64,000 nt of DNA, taken from Streptomyces sp. NBC_00461 (GTDB taxonomy: Bacteria > Actinomycetota > Actinomycetes > Streptomycetales > Streptomycetaceae). The notes beneath the pieces are model-generated. The model worked only from the letters and a program-made list of their open reading frames with translations. It had not been told where the DNA came from and did not search any database. Shown piece after piece: positions 43,269 through 52,547 of the stretch. A program made the translations under genes and the position numbers. Each line of letters starts with the position of its first letter. Within the stretch, counting starts at the first letter, position 1. Where the stretch lies: assembly GCF_036013935.1 (NCBI RefSeq), contig NZ_CP107902.1:5737001-5801000 (forward strand). Reading direction: 5' to 3'.

Positions 43269-44297
43269 CTAATTCGCCGGCGTGGGGACCACGAGGGCGG
43301 GATACGGATGGTCTTTGTCCTCCAGAGCCACCGAGGGCCCGCCCAGGGCGATGATTCGCCTGTTGCTCTGCACGACGTGCCACGGTACGAAGCACGGCGA
43401 ATCGAGTGCCGGATAGCTTTGCTTCGGTCGACAGGTCGCGTTACCGGCAGTGCCTTTGGCGAGCGCCGTGACAGACCCGTCGGCTTTCATGTGCACGATG
43501 TATGCCGAGCCGTGCTCCCCTGAATCCACATCCAACAGTGTTGCGTACACGCCGGCATGGCCGTATGCGGGAGTCATGGTGAAAACAGAAAGAGCGGAAA
43601 ATGGCTTGTTGAATCCTGGGAGCTTTCCCGTCAGTGACAGGCTGCGCGGGTTATGTCCTGGAGTGAGGATGACGAATTCGTTGGATTGCTTGGCCTGAAG
43701 ATAGATCGCCCCATCGGCGTCGACGGTCCCGGAGGGAATTCCTTCCTTCTTCGGGAAGGTGTAGACCTTCGCCGCCTGCGCGCCCTTGAGCGACCAGACG
43801 GAACCGCCGTCCACGACGATGAACGATCCGTCGGGGCGCATCCCGATCGGCTGTGGCTGCTTGATCTCGTCCGGAGCGGTGAGAGGCTTCGAGGTGCCGT
43901 GTCGATCGATGTGGATCAGGCCCGAGGGACCGGCCGTGAACACCCCGTCGTTCCCGGCTGTCGCCATGCCGTAGGAGCCGTAGTCCGCATCGATGTGCGC
44001 AAATCGGCTGATCTCGCCGGACGGCGTCACCTTCAGTACATCGGCGCCGGGCGAATCGTCGCCGTTGAGCGCGTAGATGTTTCCCGAGCGATCCGACACC
44101 ACCGAGCTGTGGGGGTTCTCGGCCGCGCTGTCCAGGTCGCCCTTCTTGTCGATGGCGCTGAGGGCGAAGGTCGACAACTTGCCGGGCTTCGGAGCGGGAA
44201 TGACGTCCGCCTGGTGGCCGGCGGAACCGTCCGAACAACCGGCGAGCGCCAGGACCAGCAGGAAGGGGACAGCTCCGCGGCGCAGAGTCGCGTGCAT
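43269..44297 (-). CDS. Propeller-fold lipoprotein
   Basis: 342 residues from ATG 44297. Lipoprotein signal: MHATLRRGAVPFLLVLALAGCSDG with lipobox LAGC. The mature part has NHL/SMP-30-like blades, each with a G-x-[IV]-Y/F-x-[AL] strand (SGNIYALNGDD, NDGVFTAG, DGSFIVVDGG, DGAIYLQA). It is probably a surface-anchored beta-propeller for protein or ligand binding. It starts 4 nt after the stop of the upstream 683-residue protein gene. Confidence 0.8.
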   Translation of the reverse strand: MHATLRRGAVPFLLVLALAGCSDGSAGHQADVIPAPKPGKLSTFALSAIDKKGDLDSAAENPHSSVVSDRSGNIYALNGDDSPGADVLKVTPSGEISRFAHIDADYGSYGMATAGNDGVFTAGPSGLIHIDRHGTSKPLTAPDEIKQPQPIGMRPDGSFIVVDGGSVWSLKGAQAAKVYTFPKKEGIPSGTVDADGAIYLQAKQSNEFVILTPGHNPRSLSLTGKLPGFNKPFSALSVFTMTPAYGHAGVYATLLDVDSGEHGSAYIVHMKADGSVTALAKGTAGNATCRPKQSYPALDSPCFVPWHVVQSNRRIIALGGPSVALEDKDHPYPALVVPTPAN

Positions 44298-44301
44298 CGC
44301 C

Positions 44302-46353
44302 TTACTTCCCGTCCTTGGACACCTCTGCATGATTGAACCCCCTCTCGAAGGGCTCAGTCTCGTCGAGGTGCTTCTCGTTCTTCTCCGTGTTGAACCAACC
44401 CTGGAAATCGGCAGACTTCATGGCATCGGGGTTGATGGTCTTGGTTTGCGGGTCGTACCAGTCCCTGTTTGCGGGAGGGCTCCACTTGCCTGCACGGATC
44501 ATGCCTTGCGCGATCGACGGAGAGAACGTCGTGTACTGCGTCTCGGCTTCTTTTCGGTTCAGCGATTCCTGCTTGCCGGCGTTGTCGGTGGAGAAGGGGT
44601 CGCCGAGCGACTTGAAGGTCCTTCCCAGACTGACCATGTTCTGGGAGTACTTCAGCGCCTTGGCGGCGATCTTTGCCACGCCTTCGGGATCCTTCGGCCC
44701 GGGAATGAAGCCGAACAGCGTGCCGGCCGAGTCGACGATCACGGCGTTCATCTTGTGCTGCTCATCGATTTGCTGGGCCTCCGTGTAGCTGATGCCGACC
44801 TTGGCCTTCGTCAGCATCCCTGCGGTGTTGCCCATGGCAGTGAGCATCTCGTCCGGCTCGCCAAGAGCAGCCGCCTCGGACACCTGCGCATGGAGCGTGG
44901 CGTCGAACATGGCGGCGGCACTTGAGTTGTCCTTGACGAAGAGCTGCATCACCTTCACCATGTCGTCCTTGTTCTCGACGAGAGCGTGATCGTTCGCGTC
45001 GTAGCCACTGGTACCGCCGGGTGTCGTCATCCCGGTGCCACCGATGTCCGCGGACCACGTGCCGGTGATCCCCGCCAGCGCAATGGCAGTTCCGTTGGGA
45101 TACGTCGGGTACTCGTCCTTCTCGTGGCCGTTGCGCTGATCGAAGGCGTCCTTCTCCTTGACCGCCGCGGCAAGAATGTTGGCCGCCGCCTGCCCCGACT
45201 GGTCGAAGTGCGCCGCACTGCGATCCGTTGCCGCGAGGGTCAGGACACGACGGGCGCCGTCGGAGTCGTCGACCGTCGTGGGACCCGGCGTCTGCCACTT
45301 GAAGTCGAGCAGGTCCTGCGCGTACCTCTTGCTCGCGGCATCGTCATGGCCCAGGAGGTCGCGTGAGGCGTCGGCGTTCTCCCCGGTGCGGTTGATGACC
45401 GCCAGCACCGGGTCGTTGGCCTCGATCCCGTCGACGATCCTCTGGTTGTCGTCCGCTCCCTTGACGAGGTAATCGGGGTTCAGCCCCCAGGCGTGGTACC
45501 AGCCGCCGTCGTCCTTCCCCGCGTAGCCACCGGCGCTGTAAGGGAAGTCGGGCTTTGAGTAGCTCGGCCGCATTGTCTTCTGCTTGTCACGCCAGTCCAG
45601 CATCGCCCCGCTGACCTTCGACAGCGTGTGGGGCTCCCACTGGTCGCCCGGGGGGCCGTACTTGAAGAGCATGCCCACGGAGACCATGTCGCCGCCCGGA
45701 GGGTCGGTGAGGGCCTTGATGTAGTCCGGGTTCGGCGGGATCTTTCCCGCCTCCTGGAGGGTGAATACGCGGTTGATGCCCGTGGCGTACACACCGACCA
45801 GCCTCTGGGAGTCCTTGCTGAGCACGTCACCGCCGTGCGTGCCGTCTTCCTCGTGCAGTGCACGGGCGACGCGCGCGGCGTCCACGATGCCACCAGCCCC
45901 TGCGAAGGCGGCCAGATAGGCCGGGTCGTCCTGGTGGTCGGCGAGCGAGCGGCCAATCGCGTCGATGTCCGCACGCGAGCCGTCGGCCTTGGGGTTGTCG
46001 AGCGCCTTCTTGAGGGTCGCGGCTTCCTGCTGCGCCTCCTTGGCGCTCTGCGCGGAGACGTCCTTCATGTCCCAGGGGATGTCGATGATGTCCCCGTCGG
46101 GGGTGCACATGCCCGCCGCGCCGCCGACCTCCTCCAGGTTGCGGGCCAGATCGGCGCGCTTGGACATGTCGCGGGCGTCGTCGCCGACCGCACCCGTCTG
46201 CTGGGCCAGCAGGGACAGATCGAGGCCGCTGTCCCAGGACTTGAAGTTCTTACGGATCAACGCCCCGTGCTTCGCCAGAGCCTGTTCCAGGTCCCCGAGC
46301 CGGTCGGCCAGTTTTCGCACCCGCACCGGATCGACGCCGACGTAGTCCCCCAT
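44302..46353 (-). CDS. Large putative T7SS substrate, 683 residues
   Basis: ATG 46353 with GAAGGGG upstream. N-terminal helical WXG-like segment (DPVRVRKLADRLGDLEQALAKH...NFKSWDSGLDL), then AVGDDARDMSKRADLARNL (about 55-73), which fits the pattern of the SW-DELPML module. The long body has repeats such as GRSLADHQDDPAYLAAFAGAGG and ALTDPPGGDMVSVGMLFKYG, recalling large helical DUF6571-type proteins of Streptomyces. It ends soluble and charged. Likely a secreted substrate or structural protein, first in the operon 46353-41171. Confidence 0.7.
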   Translation of the reverse strand: MGDYVGVDPVRVRKLADRLGDLEQALAKHGALIRKNFKSWDSGLDLSLLAQQTGAVGDDARDMSKRADLARNLEEVGGAAGMCTPDGDIIDIPWDMKDVSAQSAKEAQQEAATLKKALDNPKADGSRADIDAIGRSLADHQDDPAYLAAFAGAGGIVDAARVARALHEEDGTHGGDVLSKDSQRLVGVYATGINRVFTLQEAGKIPPNPDYIKALTDPPGGDMVSVGMLFKYGPPGDQWEPHTLSKVSGAMLDWRDKQKTMRPSYSKPDFPYSAGGYAGKDDGGWYHAWGLNPDYLVKGADDNQRIVDGIEANDPVLAVINRTGENADASRDLLGHDDAASKRYAQDLLDFKWQTPGPTTVDDSDGARRVLTLAATDRSAAHFDQSGQAAANILAAAVKEKDAFDQRNGHEKDEYPTYPNGTAIALAGITGTWSADIGGTGMTTPGGTSGYDANDHALVENKDDMVKVMQLFVKDNSSAAAMFDATLHAQVSEAAALGEPDEMLTAMGNTAGMLTKAKVGISYTEAQQIDEQHKMNAVIVDSAGTLFGFIPGPKDPEGVAKIAAKALKYSQNMVSLGRTFKSLGDPFSTDNAGKQESLNRKEAETQYTTFSPSIAQGMIRAGKWSPPANRDWYDPQTKTINPDAMKSADFQGWFNTEKNEKHLDETEPFERGFNHAEVSKDGK

Positions 46354-46560
46354 GAACGCAATGCCCCTTCGTGTGCCTGCTGCCAGCAAAAGACCGCGGT
46401 CAGCGGCGGTCTTCACCGTAGGCCGGGTTCGGGGCGTCTTACCGTTTCTTTGTGCGCCTCTTAACGAAATCCAACCAGGGCTTGCAATAGCAACAATCGC
46501 CTGGAAGGGGCCATCTGGTCGAAGAGACGGACAATTCGCGGCGTCGGCGCGTGCGTCGTG

Positions 46561-46644
46561 CCCCTACGCGCCCGAGCGCGTCATCCGTCCCCTACGCGCC
46601 CGAGCGCGTCATCCGTCCCCTACGCGCTCGTGCGCGTCATTCGC
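46561..46644. repeat. 28-bp repeat, three units, overlapping the 3' end of a lipoprotein gene
   Basis: Units CCCCTACGCGCCCGAGCGCG.. begin at 46561, 46589 and 46617. The rightmost copy contains the last codons and stop of the minus-strand lipoprotein gene (MTRTSA then TAG). The two other copies repeat these as MTRSGA-stop, outside the gene. Confidence 0.8.
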
Positions 46645-47414
46645 ACGACGCCCTCCGCCAGCCCCGACACCTTGAACAGAACGCCCGCGAACTCGACCGT
46701 GTCGCCGACCCGGACGTCCTTGTACATGGCTACGGGGATCGCCGCGCAGTTCGCCCCGAAGCCGGCGGTGTGTGTCTTGGTGTCGACGTAGGAGACGGTG
46801 ATCGACAGACCGGTGGGGAAGCGCGTCACGCCGCCGTTGCGCAGGACGGACAGGGTGCTCCCCTTTGCCGGGAAACCCTTGGCGGCCGCGGCCAGGACGG
46901 ACGGGTTGGTGGAGAAGCAGAGGCCGTTGTCCGCCTCGCCGCCCTTCGACTCCAGGGACTTGGGGGCCGCTGCCGCCGCTGCCTTGTCCTTCGCGTCCTG
47001 AGGCGCCAGGACGACCCGGTAGGAGCACACCTGGCTGACCTTGTACGCATGCCCGGACACGGTGATCTGCTGCCCGGCCCTGACGGTCTGCTTCTTCTGG
47101 CCGTCCGCGTAGCTCGCACCGTCGCGCAGGGACGCCGTACGCGTCGTACCGTCGGCGGTCGCGGTGTCGTACTGGACGCCTCCGCCACCCGGCAGCCGGT
47201 ACCCGCCGCCGCGCAGCACGTGCAGCCCGCCGGCCGTGGCCTCGCCCACGCATTCCGGGCCCTTGTCCTTGGCCGCCGCCTGTGCGGTCGCGGTCGCGGG
47301 TGCGGGTGACGGGTCGCCGCCGGTCGCGTCGTCCGACGACGAACCGCAGCCGGTCAGCGCCAGCAGGGCCGTAATGGCTCCCGCGATGCCGTACTTACTC
47401 GCCGGCCTGAGCAC
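46620..47414 (-). CDS. Lipoprotein of unknown function
   Basis: 264 residues from GTG 47414. Signal: VLRPASKYGIAGAITALLALTGCGSS with lipobox LTGC. A Ser/Ala/Pro-rich linker precedes two related halves rich in beta strands, with paired cysteines (GPECVGEATAG, SQVCSYRVVL, NGLCFSTN, GANCAAIP). Each half ends in an SH3/OB-like V.VGDTV.F pattern (ITVSGHAYKVSQV; VEFAGVLFKVSGL). It overlaps the previous gene by 20 nt. Confidence 0.72.
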   Translation of the reverse strand: MLRPASKYGIAGAITALLALTGCGSSSDDATGGDPSPAPATATAQAAAKDKGPECVGEATAGGLHVLRGGGYRLPGGGGVQYDTATADGTTRTASLRDGASYADGQKKQTVRAGQQITVSGHAYKVSQVCSYRVVLAPQDAKDKAAAAAAPKSLESKGGEADNGLCFSTNPSVLAAAAKGFPAKGSTLSVLRNGGVTRFPTGLSITVSYVDTKTHTAGFGANCAAIPVAMYKDVRVGDTVEFAGVLFKVSGLAEGVVRMTRTSA

Positions 47415-47763
47415 CGGTCGCCTCCTCGTTGCTGTCGGCCACGCGCTCCAGCGTGATGTGGGTGCGGTACTCGACCTCCGTGACGCGCCAGGCGTCACCG
47501 GTGATCTCCACGACGTCGCCAGGGGTCAGCTCGTCGTACTCGGCGACGGGCCGGCCTTCGCAGCCGACCTGGATCCGGCCGTGCACCGACGGCTCCTTGA
47601 AGATCGTCACCACGATGTGGTGGGTCCGGCCGTCGTACTGGACCTCGTAGGGGATGTGGTAGCGGAGCACCCAGCGGCCGTCGAACTCGAAGGGGTACTT
47701 CACGTGCGGTCGCTCGGGCACTTCACTCACCTGCGGGGGAACGTGTCGGACATCAGGGGACAT
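47395..47763 (-). CDS. Small beta-rich protein between calpain and lipoprotein genes
   Basis: 122 residues from ATG 47763 with GAGG 6 nt upstream. It reads VKYPFEFDGRWVLRYHIPYEV and TPGDVVEITGDAWRVTEVEYR. The latter matches the beta pattern seen in the adjacent lipoprotein, so both may share a fold. It overlaps the calpain stop by 11 nt and the next start by 20 nt. An immunity or chaperone role for the protease is possible but unproven. Confidence 0.6.
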   Translation of the reverse strand: MSPDVRHVPPQVSEVPERPHVKYPFEFDGRWVLRYHIPYEVQYDGRTHHIVVTIFKEPSVHGRIQVGCEGRPVAEYDELTPGDVVEITGDAWRVTEVEYRTHITLERVADSNEEATGAQAGE

Positions 47764-49249
47764 CGAATGCCTCGGCTCCCCCGAAGTACTTGTTGAACTG
47801 CTCCTGCGACACCGTAATCGGTGGGTATCCCGACGTCCCCCAGGGGTTGCCGAGGATGACCTTGCCGTCTGCGGTGAAGCCGCGCACGTAGTACGCGTGG
47901 TTGGTGCAGTAGGTGTTGCCCCACTCCTTGGGGTGGTCCTTGTCCAGCTTCTCGTCGGCCGGCGTGGAGACGGTGACGACCTTGCCGGAGTCGAAGGCCT
48001 TCTTCAGCCCGTCCAGGCTCTTGTCCTCGTGCTCGCCGATGCCCAGGAAGCCGCCGGTGGTGAGGTCCTCGCCCTCCTTGCCGGTCAGATACGGCGCGGA
48101 CTTCTTGGGGTCGTCGCCCTCGACACCGCCGTAGCCGCGCTCGCCGTCACCGTCGTCCGAGTAGGCGATCGCGAAGGCCTTCTCGTAGTACGCCGGCCAG
48201 GACTCGCCACTGCCGTACGTGGTGATGGGGGAGCCGTTCTTGTCGGTCGGCAGATCAGGGGTCATGGTGACCCACTGATAGTTGCCGTCCTTGTCCCAGA
48301 CCCGGACGCTGACCGTGCCGTTCGGGTTCTGCTTGATGCCTTCCTGGAGGAACTTGGGGTCCTTCTGCGCCAAGCCGGCCAACGAGGCGACGTACCAGCA
48401 GTCGCCGAACTGCCGCTGGTTGACGTCATCGGCCGAGACGCCGTCGACGAACAGCGGGTCGGTGGGCGTCTCCCAGTGGATGCCGTCGTTGGTCTGGCCG
48501 TTCTGGTCGTTGCCGCCCTTCTCCCAGGCGCCGGTGTTCGTGACGTCCGGCTGCATGCCGGGGAAGGCGGCCTGGAACTTGCCGAAGTTCTCCGGGCTGA
48601 TCTTGGACAGCATCCCGCCCAGCGTCGCCCGGCGCTTGTCCTCGGGCAGACCGTTCTCGTCGAACGGATTCCAGCCGGAGTCGTCGGTGCAGCTGACGAG
48701 CTGGTTGTAGAACGCGAGATCCTTGGGGGAGGCCTTCGACACGAGTGCGTCCATCTCGGCGGCCGTCAGCCCGTCGAGCTCACCGGATACCTTCTCCAGG
48801 TCGTCACGGTTGCCGTTGGTCCCGAAGTCCTTGCCCTGCAGCTCCTGAAGGTGACGCAAGGCATCGTCGACCTTCTTCCCATCGGCCGGCTTCTCGTCGA
48901 GGAAGATGCTGCTGTCGCTGACGGGATAGCCCCGATCCGCCAGCTCCTGCGCCCCTTCCAACTGCTTGATACGACGCTTCATCGACGACTGCATGTCGCC
49001 CAGCTCCCCGCCGAGGGAACCGGGCAGACGCCGCCGGCCTCCGAAGAACGACGGCATCGGGATCACGTCACCGACGAGATCCTGGAGATCGGGATCGCGC
49101 GAGGCGTTCTGCCCGGCCGGAAGGTTCTGCTGGGCGCTGGTCAGGACGGAGGCGAGCTGGGTGTGCAGTCGCCCGGATTGCCCGGCGAGCGTGTCGAGGT
49201 CGCCTGCGAGCGCCGTGAGCTTGGCGGCGTCGAAGCCCCTGAAGACCAT
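47753..49249 (-). CDS. Calpain-like cysteine protease (peptidase C2) with WXG-type N-terminus, putative T7SS effector
   Basis: 498 residues from ATG 49249, sharing one base with the stop of the WXG gene (TGATG). The N-terminal 100 residues are helical (FDAAKLTALAGDLDTLAGQSGRL), as in LXG/WXG secreted proteins. The calpain core holds the triad Cys284 (QFGDCWYVASLAGLA), His451 (TNHAYYVRGF) and Asn468 (VILGNPWGTSG). Calpain domains in secreted actinobacterial proteins act as toxins or processing proteases. Pairing with the upstream WXG protein fits export by the island ATPase. Confidence 0.85.
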   Translation of the reverse strand: MVFRGFDAAKLTALAGDLDTLAGQSGRLHTQLASVLTSAQQNLPAGQNASRDPDLQDLVGDVIPMPSFFGGRRRLPGSLGGELGDMQSSMKRRIKQLEGAQELADRGYPVSDSSIFLDEKPADGKKVDDALRHLQELQGKDFGTNGNRDDLEKVSGELDGLTAAEMDALVSKASPKDLAFYNQLVSCTDDSGWNPFDENGLPEDKRRATLGGMLSKISPENFGKFQAAFPGMQPDVTNTGAWEKGGNDQNGQTNDGIHWETPTDPLFVDGVSADDVNQRQFGDCWYVASLAGLAQKDPKFLQEGIKQNPNGTVSVRVWDKDGNYQWVTMTPDLPTDKNGSPITTYGSGESWPAYYEKAFAIAYSDDGDGERGYGGVEGDDPKKSAPYLTGKEGEDLTTGGFLGIGEHEDKSLDGLKKAFDSGKVVTVSTPADEKLDKDHPKEWGNTYCTNHAYYVRGFTADGKVILGNPWGTSGYPPITVSQEQFNKYFGGAEAFDVP

Positions 49250-49605
49250 CAGTGGCCGCCCGTTCCGGCCTTGGCCTTGTCCTTCTCCTTGGCCTGCCGG
49301 TCCAGCTCGTCGGCCTGGCTCTCCCACCGCGTGGCATCGACGAGCAGCGAACTCGCCATACTGCTCAGCGAGTTCTGCTGCTTCTGCAGCTTCGCCGTGC
49401 ACTCGTCGGCGAAGGGCCCCTGCCAGATCGCGCCCTCGTCAACACCGGTGCGGAAGGCGTCGGTACGAGGAGTGGCCTTCTTCACCGCGTCGTCGAGATA
49501 CGGCCCGAGCCGCCGGGCTATCGACCGGGCCTCCCGAGCACACCCGCGCAGATTCTCCGCCCGCCTCTTCAGTTCGGCGGCGTCCTCGCCGTCCTTGGCC
49601 GCCAT
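49249..49605 (-). CDS. WXG100 family protein, partner of the calpain-like protease
   Basis: 118 residues. Helical hairpin with W61-Q-G63 in GAIWQGPFADECTAKLQKQQ and a second long helix (SSMASSLLVDATRWESQADELDRQAKEKDKAK) ending in GTGGH. The stop overlaps the calpain start by one base, so the two are probably made in equal amounts and may dimerise through the calpain N-terminal helices. Confidence 0.85.
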   Translation of the reverse strand: MAAKDGEDAAELKRRAENLRGCAREARSIARRLGPYLDDAVKKATPRTDAFRTGVDEGAIWQGPFADECTAKLQKQQNSLSSMASSLLVDATRWESQADELDRQAKEKDKAKAGTGGH

Positions 49606-49890
49606 GCGCGGTCCTCTCCCCGTTGACTGCTGCTGCGTCGTGTATTGATCGATGACTTGATCTACGACGTCGGTGGTGAAGCATACGAGGGGGGCGGAGA
49701 CCTCGCGATTCGCGACTGGAATCTCCCTAGACCGTCACATGGTCGCCACATGGGTTGGGCGCGATCGTGGGGGCTTGCGGACGTGTCGGCTCAGTGCGCG
49801 AGCCTTGGCGGTGGCGACGAATCTGAAGGAGGTTTCGCCTCCGGTGAGGTGCGCACCCTCGGGATGCGGAACCGAATGGAAGTTCATCTC

Positions 49891-50342
49891 TCAGCGGATG
49901 GTGAACTGGGCTGACGTGCCTGTGGAGGCCCACGGGCCAGGGCCTTGCGCTCCGGAGTCCGCGTCGACATTAAGGTCAACAGTACTGCCGGGGGGTGCCG
50001 TGGTGGTCGCGGCGATTCTGAGCCGGAACTGGCGGGAAGTGCCGACGGGCACGGACACCCGGGTCAGCACGGTGGTCTTGTCGACATCGACGCCGGGCTT
50101 GTTTGGCGATAGATAGGCGCGGACGGCCCGCCAACGGCCTCCGGTAAACCACTGCAGCCTGAACGATGACTTGGGGCAGGCGCTGTAGTTCGGTCCGAGG
50201 CAGTTCAGGTAGGTGTGCACGGTAACCGTGCGGTATTGCGTTCCGCCGAGACAGGACTCTTGCCCGCCGAGAACCGGCATCCCGCCACACTCAACGCGAT
50301 CACGGCAATCACTATTGCCCCAGCAGACACCCGCCTGTGCAT
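49891..50342 (-). pseudogene. Frameshifted secreted lipoprotein gene
   Basis: ATG 50342 (GGAGAAGAAG upstream) begins a good lipoprotein signal, MHRRVSAGAIVIAVIALSVAG then CRFS. That frame stops after about 45 codons. The body continues in another frame: QESCLGGTQYRTVTVHTYL.., FRLQWFTGGRWRAVRAYLSP.., VSVPVGTSRQFRLRIAATTT, ending at 49891. One frameshift near 50275 in a G/C-rich run would join them into about 150 residues. It could be a true mutation or a sequencing error. Confidence 0.6.
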
Positions 50343-50592
50343 CTTCTTCTCCGGTCAGTCAGTTCGCTGATTGCGACAGGGGCGCAGAGTCGACACAGGC
50401 ACCCTCACTCTGCTGGGCGTTGTCAGTGTTGGCCCCTCAGGTCCTGGTTGGCTCCGACCGGCGCTTCGATTCTCAGCCGCTCACGGCCCGCGAACTGGAA
50501 GGCCCGAAGCTCTTCGCCGAACGCTCCGCCGCACGGCACCACTGCTCGGTACCTGCTCTGCCTGGGGCAGAGGGGAACGCACACGCCAGCAA

Positions 50593-50627
50593 GGGCGGCC
50601 CGCGGACTCGGAGTCCGCAAGCCGCCC
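50593..50627 (-). terminator. Long hairpin terminator after the 50635 gene
   Basis: GGGCGGC/GCCGCCC outer arms enclose a perfect GCGGACTC-G-GAGTCCGC palindrome. It begins 8 bp after the stop of the minus-strand gene. Confidence 0.8.
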
Positions 50628-50634
50628 AAGTTGA

Positions 50635-51720
50635 TTAACGGTTGACGGCTTGGATTTCCTGGACGGTGATGTCCTGGGTGGTGCCGAAATTGCCGTCCGG
50701 CAGGTCGCCACCCGCGCCGCCGGTTCCGGTCCAGTTGACCTGCCAGGTGATGGTCGCCTTGAGCTTGAACGTGCCGTCGCCGGAGGAGCGCAGGTACTTG
50801 AGGCCGCACGGTGGGGTCTGGTGGGCTTTGCCCTTGGCGTAGGGCTCGCCGATGGAGCCGTCGGCGTTGATGGTGCATTCGCCGGAGGCCGGGTAGGTCT
50901 CGGCGTCGCTCGTGCCCGGCTCCAGCTTGAGGGACACCGGCTTGGCGGTGGTCGTGGCCTGGATGTTGAAGCCGGGGACGTTGATGGCGGCCGTGGCCGT
51001 GACCTCGTCGAAGACGGCCTTGTCGAGCCACGCCCAGGTCGGCAGATTCACCTTGGTGACGGCCTGAGGAGCGAGGGTGACTTTGGTGTCGGGCAGTTCG
51101 ATGTGCTGGTAGGCGAGCGCAGCGAGGATCTTCGGGGTGATCGCCTCTTCGTACCGGGGTGGCGGGGGTTCGCCGTTGTCGACCCAGAAGGGGATGTCGT
51201 TGCACGAGCTCCGCTTCAGAATGTCGGGCTCGTTGGGGTTTTCGACGGAGGCCCAGAACATCCCCTTGCCGTCCTTCTCGACGTTGTAGTCCTTGTAGCC
51301 AGGGGTGTCGGTCCAGCCGTAGTCGTCCTCGTAGTGGCGCTGTAGTTCGCCGAGCGCCGCGCCTGCTGTGCCGCCCATACCGGGCGTGTTCATTTGGCTC
51401 TCGATGTTCTTGGACATCTTCTTCTTGAAGTCCTTGGCGCCGAGGTACGGGGCGTACCAGCAGGGCGGTGGCGTCCAGTTGACGTCGGAGGATGCCATGT
51501 TGCCGGTGCCGCCGTTCTTGGCGACGGAGCCGGAGTACTGGATGCGAGCGGCAGCGAAGATGCCCTTTTTATCGCCCCCGCCCCTTTCCTTCGTGCTGGT
51601 GCCGTGGGTGTTGCTCGACGGCTCTGCCGCGTGGGCCGGTTCCGCGAGGGCCATGATGCTGAAGGCCAGCGTCAGGGTCGCGATGCTGGTAGTGAGAGTC
51701 GTGCGCCTTGACCTGCTCAC
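50635..51720 (-). CDS. Secreted protein, duplicated family member A
   Basis: 361 residues from GTG 51720, overlapping the lipoprotein stop (GTGA). Sec signal peptide: VSRSRRTTLTTSIATLTLAFS..ALAEPAHAAE, cleavage after AHA. The mature part is beta-rich with a conserved C-terminal half (PTWAWLD, KLEPGTSDAETYPASGEC, GKAHQTPPCGLKYLRSSGDGT, GGDLPDGNFG) shared with the protein at 56076. Family unknown. Encoded with a lipoprotein (51717) as a two-gene unit. Confidence 0.75.
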   Translation of the reverse strand: MSRSRRTTLTTSIATLTLAFSIMALAEPAHAAEPSSNTHGTSTKERGGGDKKGIFAAARIQYSGSVAKNGGTGNMASSDVNWTPPPCWYAPYLGAKDFKKKMSKNIESQMNTPGMGGTAGAALGELQRHYEDDYGWTDTPGYKDYNVEKDGKGMFWASVENPNEPDILKRSSCNDIPFWVDNGEPPPPRYEEAITPKILAALAYQHIELPDTKVTLAPQAVTKVNLPTWAWLDKAVFDEVTATAAINVPGFNIQATTTAKPVSLKLEPGTSDAETYPASGECTINADGSIGEPYAKGKAHQTPPCGLKYLRSSGDGTFKLKATITWQVNWTGTGGAGGDLPDGNFGTTQDITVQEIQAVNR

Positions 51721-52388
51721 TGGCACTGCGCCGCCTTCGCCTCGACGTACACCTTCGACGCCTGCCACAGATTCTCATCCGTGGGGTACTTGACCATGAC
51801 AATCTTGAAGTAGTCGTAGTCCGCGATGCTGGGCTCGCTCCTCAGGACTTTCCCGGTCTTGACCTCCTTGCCGTAGAACTTGCTGGAGTCCACACAGAAC
51901 GCAACCTCCACCGACTGGCCGTTCGAGGCCGACCGCGTGGTGACGTCGTAATGGCGTCGAGTGCCGGTCGCTGTCCAACCGCCCTTGACTCTGTCGCCGA
52001 TTTGCGTCTGCGCGTAGGTCAGCCCATCGCCTGTGGAGTAGGCGGTCACGGCCGCGACCTTGGATGTGCGCTTGTCGACGCCGTGGTAGATAGCGCGGAT
52101 GTAGTTGGCGGCGTCGTCCATCGCCGCCGACTCGTTCTTGTCCTTAGGCTTGTCCCAGTTGAAGACCAGGTTTATGTCCTTGGGCAGGGATACGTCCACG
52201 CCGTCCGGCTTGTCCTCCGTCGGCGCCCCCGACGATTTTGCCGACTCCTTCGGCGTCTGCGAGCCCTGGTCGGCGCCCGCGATCTTGTCGCTGTTGGTGG
52301 ACTTGTCGTCCCCGCTCCCGCATGCCGTCAGCAGCAGGGCTGCGGTCGCGGCAAGCGCGGCGGCGGCGGGCAATGTGCGGCGCTTCAC
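51717..52388 (-). CDS. Lipoprotein, duplicated family member A
   Basis: 223 residues from GTG 52388. Lipobox LLTACGS after VKRRTLPAAAALAATAA. The mature domain has a helix/strand mix with YIRAIYHGVDKRTSKVAAV, GTRRHYDVTTRSASNG and a single mature Cys pair (VAFCVDSS, AAQCQ). The signal and first 20 mature residues, with the upstream untranslated sequence, are nearly identical to the copy at 57110; the rest has diverged. Confidence 0.78.
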   Translation of the reverse strand: MKRRTLPAAAALAATAALLLTACGSGDDKSTNSDKIAGADQGSQTPKESAKSSGAPTEDKPDGVDVSLPKDINLVFNWDKPKDKNESAAMDDAANYIRAIYHGVDKRTSKVAAVTAYSTGDGLTYAQTQIGDRVKGGWTATGTRRHYDVTTRSASNGQSVEVAFCVDSSKFYGKEVKTGKVLRSEPSIADYDYFKIVMVKYPTDENLWQASKVYVEAKAAQCQ

Positions 52389-52547
52389 TGTGGACTCCCC
52401 GTGAGACTGAAGTTTGGCAAGAGCACAAACGGTATCGGCGGGGTTCCTGGTTTCGCCAGCGCGAACTTCCCTGCGAACCGGGGCAATTATGGACGCAGCG
52501 GGCTGCTGCGGGGTGTGGGGTGTGTGGCGATCGTGCTCAACGGGAGG

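Noticed and set aside
46416..46660. CRISPR-like short repeats near 46561
   Set aside because: The three 28-bp units are contiguous without spacers and overlap a gene end, so it is a tandem duplication, not a CRISPR array.
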